Assembly: GCA_964428935.1 (NCBI GenBank)
Contig: CAYSAG010000272.1
Span: 1 to 7,080, forward strand
Length of the DNA stretch: 7,080 bases
Direction: 5' to 3'
Source of the DNA: JAADHY01 sp964428935
Lineage (GTDB): Bacteria; Planctomycetota; Planctomycetia; Planctomycetales; Planctomycetaceae
The notes under the pieces were generated by a model. The model worked only from the letters and a program-made list of their open reading frames with translations, was not told the DNA's origin and ran no database searches. This document shows, piece after piece, positions 5,229 to 7,080 of this stretch. The first letter of the stretch is position 1. Every line of letters starts with the position of its first letter. A program made the position numbers and the translations under genes.

Positions 5229-7080
5229 TCAGCTCTCTTTTCCTAGGACCAGACGCTGGAACTCGGAGCTGTCGTGCAGGGGCACCAAGTCGGGGTCGAC
5301 CTGAGCCCACTGGCGGTCGTCGAAGCCCAACTCGAACGCCCGTTTCAGACACCGGAGCGCCTTTTGCTCGAATTCGGCTTCTCGTTTCCGCGTGCCGGGG
5401 CCGTCTTGGCGTCGCAGTTGCTCGAGCGCGCGAGCGTAGGTGCAAGCCGCGTTGTACTGGAACAGAGCGTCGTCTTTGAAGCGTTCCTCCTGCGACTCCA
5501 CCAGCCGCACGCCTTCGTCGACCCGTCCCAGTCGCACCGCTGCGACCGCCAGCCCGGCCAAGGCCACTCCGTCGTCGGGCACCAGTTCCAGTGCCTTCTT
5601 GAAATGCTCGTAGGCTTGTTCGAGCCGGTCGAGCAACAGTTCGCAGTGAGCGCGTCCGCGCAGCACGTCCGGCAGGTTCGGGTCGATTTGGTCGGCCAGC
5701 TCGTAGCAGTCCAAGGCGGCCTGCCAGTCCTGCTTTTGCGAGAAGCTTTCCGCTCGACGAACCAGGGCTGCGGCTGGCGAGCGGGCGCACGCCTCTTCGA
5801 ACGCCGTCACCGCGACCGAACGCAGGCGTTCGTCGTCTCGTTCAACCAGCGTCTTCCGCAAGACCTCGCGAGCTGCCGGCGTGGCCAACTGCGCGAGGGT
5901 GTTGCAAACGGAGGTGAACAGCGGGTACTCAGTGGTTTTCGCCAACGCGGCCTCCAGCAAAGCGACGGCCCGCTCCGTTCCCTCTCGCTGCAGTTCGCTG
6001 GTCGCCGTTTGGAACAGCACCGCGTCCTTCGACTGCAAGGCCTCTTGGGCCCGCGTCCAGAAGTGAGGCGAGTCCAGACGGTGCAAGACACGGAGAGCCG
6101 CGGCTTTGGTCGCTTTGTCTTTCAGACGCGGGTAGAGCTCGTTCAGCCACTCGGCCACCTCCGCGTCCCCCAGTGCGGCCAGCGTGTAAAGCACCGACTC
6201 CACGTTTCCCTCGCCCCGTTCCACCGCTCGCTCCAACAAAGGAACCGCCCGCCTCTCCTGAGCTTCGCTCAGAAGGGCGAGCATGTACGGCGTGGGCGGG
6301 TTTTTCTTCAACTGCTCCAGCACGGACTCCACTAACAGGCTTCGCCAGCGCGGGTCGCGGCGTTGAGCCAGCAGTTGGAAGGCCGTGTGTCGGAGCTGCT
6401 CGCGCGGGCCGGTCAGGGCTTGGCGCAGAAGCTGGTCGACCTGAGGGTGCCCGAGCGAGGCCAACGCTTTGAGCGACTCGGCTGCCAGCCGCTCGTCCTC
6501 CGACTGCTCGACCCACGTCCGCAACACTTCGGACCAGCGTGCGTCGGGGTGGGACGCCAGCAGCTGGACCAGCTCCACTGTCGGTTTCAGTCGCCGCTGC
6601 TGGAGCAGCTCGAGCAGCCGGTCGCGGCCCGAGTCGCTGCGGTGAGCGGCCAGACTTTCGACCGCGTCGGCTCGCACCGCCGGGTCCTTCGTCGCCAGTT
6701 CGGCCAGTCGCTGGACGGACCTCGGCGAGGCGAACTGGCGGAGCGCCGCGGCAGCCGCTCGACGCACGACGACAGCCGGGTGTCGAGTGGCTTTCAGCAC
6801 CAGCGGCTCGGCCGCTGCCGGCAGCGACTCCGCTCCGCCCACCAACGCGGCGGCCAGCTCCCATTCCTGCCAGTTCGGTGTCGGTGTGTCTGGTCCGCGG
6901 TTCGGCTCGGCCGGCTCGGGCTGCGAGCGGCTCGACCAGACCAGCGCGTCTTGCAGCCGTCGAAGCAGTTCCGCTCGAGGAAGCCGCTGGTAGACGTCCC
7001 ACAGGGCGGCGACGACGGCCTCTTCCGGCTCGGCAAACCGCTCGCTGCTCTGCCGGCAAGCCGCGGCCAGCGTGAGCGGT
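5229..7080 (-). CDS. HEAT-repeat and TPR-repeat protein, N-terminus outside window
   Basis: The frame is open from the right edge to a TGA at 5231-5229 and shows 616 residues (residue 1 is the codon 7079-7077). A TTG at 6845 could be read as a start. However, the frame upstream of it (LTLAAACRQ..., EEAVVAALWDVYQRLPRAELLRRLQDALVW) is protein-like, so the gene continues beyond the window. Residues about 85-430 are helical HEAT-like repeats of 30-38 residues, such as HPAVVVRRAAAAALRQFASP and DERLRSVAVTAFEEA. TPR repeats follow at about 440-530, e.g. QDWQAALDCYELADQIDPNLPD and EQAYEHFKKALELVPDDG. The tail, about 536-610, has FQYNAACTYARA, then ALRCLKRAFELGFDDRQWAQVDPDLVPLHDSSEFQRLV. It resembles the cap that often closes planctomycete TPR proteins. 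No catalytic motif is visible, so a scaffold or protein-binding role is inferred. The missing N-terminus could hold an enzyme domain or signal peptide. A linker rich in Pro and Glu sits at about 50-70. Confidence 0.88.
   Translation of the reverse strand, partial: PLTLAAACRQSSERFAEPEEAVVAALWDVYQRLPRAELLRRLQDALVWSSRSQPEPAEPNRGPDTPTPNWQEWELAAALVGGAESLPAAAEPLVLKATRHPAVVVRRAAAAALRQFASPRSVQRLAELATKDPAVRADAVESLAAHRSDSGRDRLLELLQQRRLKPTVELVQLLASHPDARWSEVLRTWVEQSEDERLAAESLKALASLGHPQVDQLLRQALTGPREQLRHTAFQLLAQRRDPRWRSLLVESVLEQLKKNPPTPYMLALLSEAQERRAVPLLERAVERGEGNVESVLYTLAALGDAEVAEWLNELYPRLKDKATKAAALRVLHRLDSPHFWTRAQEALQSKDAVLFQTATSELQREGTERAVALLEAALAKTTEYPLFTSVCNTLAQLATPAAREVLRKTLVERDDERLRSVAVTAFEEACARSPAAALVRRAESFSQKQDWQAALDCYELADQIDPNLPDVLRGRAHCELLLDRLEQAYEHFKKALELVPDDGVALAGLAVAAVRLGRVDEGVRLVESQEERFKDDALFQYNAACTYARALEQLRRQDGPGTRKREAEFEQKALRCLKRAFELGFDDRQWAQVDPDLVPLHDSSEFQRLVLGKES

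Noticed and set aside
5011..5791. In-frame upstream extension of the adenosyltransferase to a 443-residue protein.
   Set aside because: The extra part is Arg/Gly/Pro-rich, overlaps the well-supported HEAT/TPR gene in another frame, and the family start fits the ATG at 5010.
5929..7059. Minus-strand 376-codon frame overlapping the HEAT/TPR gene.
   Set aside because: Its composition is almost entirely Arg/Gly/Ala/Pro. The overlapping frame has clear HEAT and TPR repeats.

Overview
The window is about 65% GC (estimated by sampling lines) and holds five protein genes, all on the minus strand, so transcription runs from high to low coordinates. The likely source is a planctomycete-like (PVC group) bacterium. 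This is inferred from the gene mix: a secreted Cys-type sulfatase, an exported LVIVD beta-propeller protein and a large HEAT-TPR repeat protein ending in a cap-like segment. No phylogenetic marker is present.

Layout in transcription order. (1) From the right edge to 5229: the C-terminal 616 residues of a HEAT/TPR repeat protein whose start lies outside the window. (2) 5010-4459: a PduO-type cob(I)alamin adenosyltransferase. (3) 4076-2757: a nucleotide-sugar dehydrogenase of the WbpA-like UDP-N-acetylhexosamine 6-dehydrogenase type. (4) 2440-992: an exported formylglycine-dependent sulfatase. (5) 585 to the left edge: the first 195 residues of an exported LVIVD-repeat protein. The gaps are long (218, 382, 316 and 406 bp). 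Plausible promoters can be proposed for the dehydrogenase and the sulfatase. The adenosyltransferase gap has no TA step at all, so that gene may be read through from the HEAT/TPR gene.

The genes do not form one recognisable pathway. The dehydrogenase (polysaccharide precursor), the sulfatase (release of sulfate from sulfated substrates) and the LVIVD protein all fit an envelope or polysaccharide theme. The adenosyltransferase is an isolated cofactor enzyme. I found no tRNA, rRNA, CRISPR array, mobile element or clear intrinsic terminator.

The most unusual signal is in the DNA itself. Isoleucine is encoded by ATT 33 times and ATC only 5 times, while Asp, Tyr and nearly all the Asn codons checked end in C. 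GAT/ATC occurs only about 15 times in 7,080 bases, GATC never, and TAT/ATA never, in genes or in gaps. All of these are hand counts.
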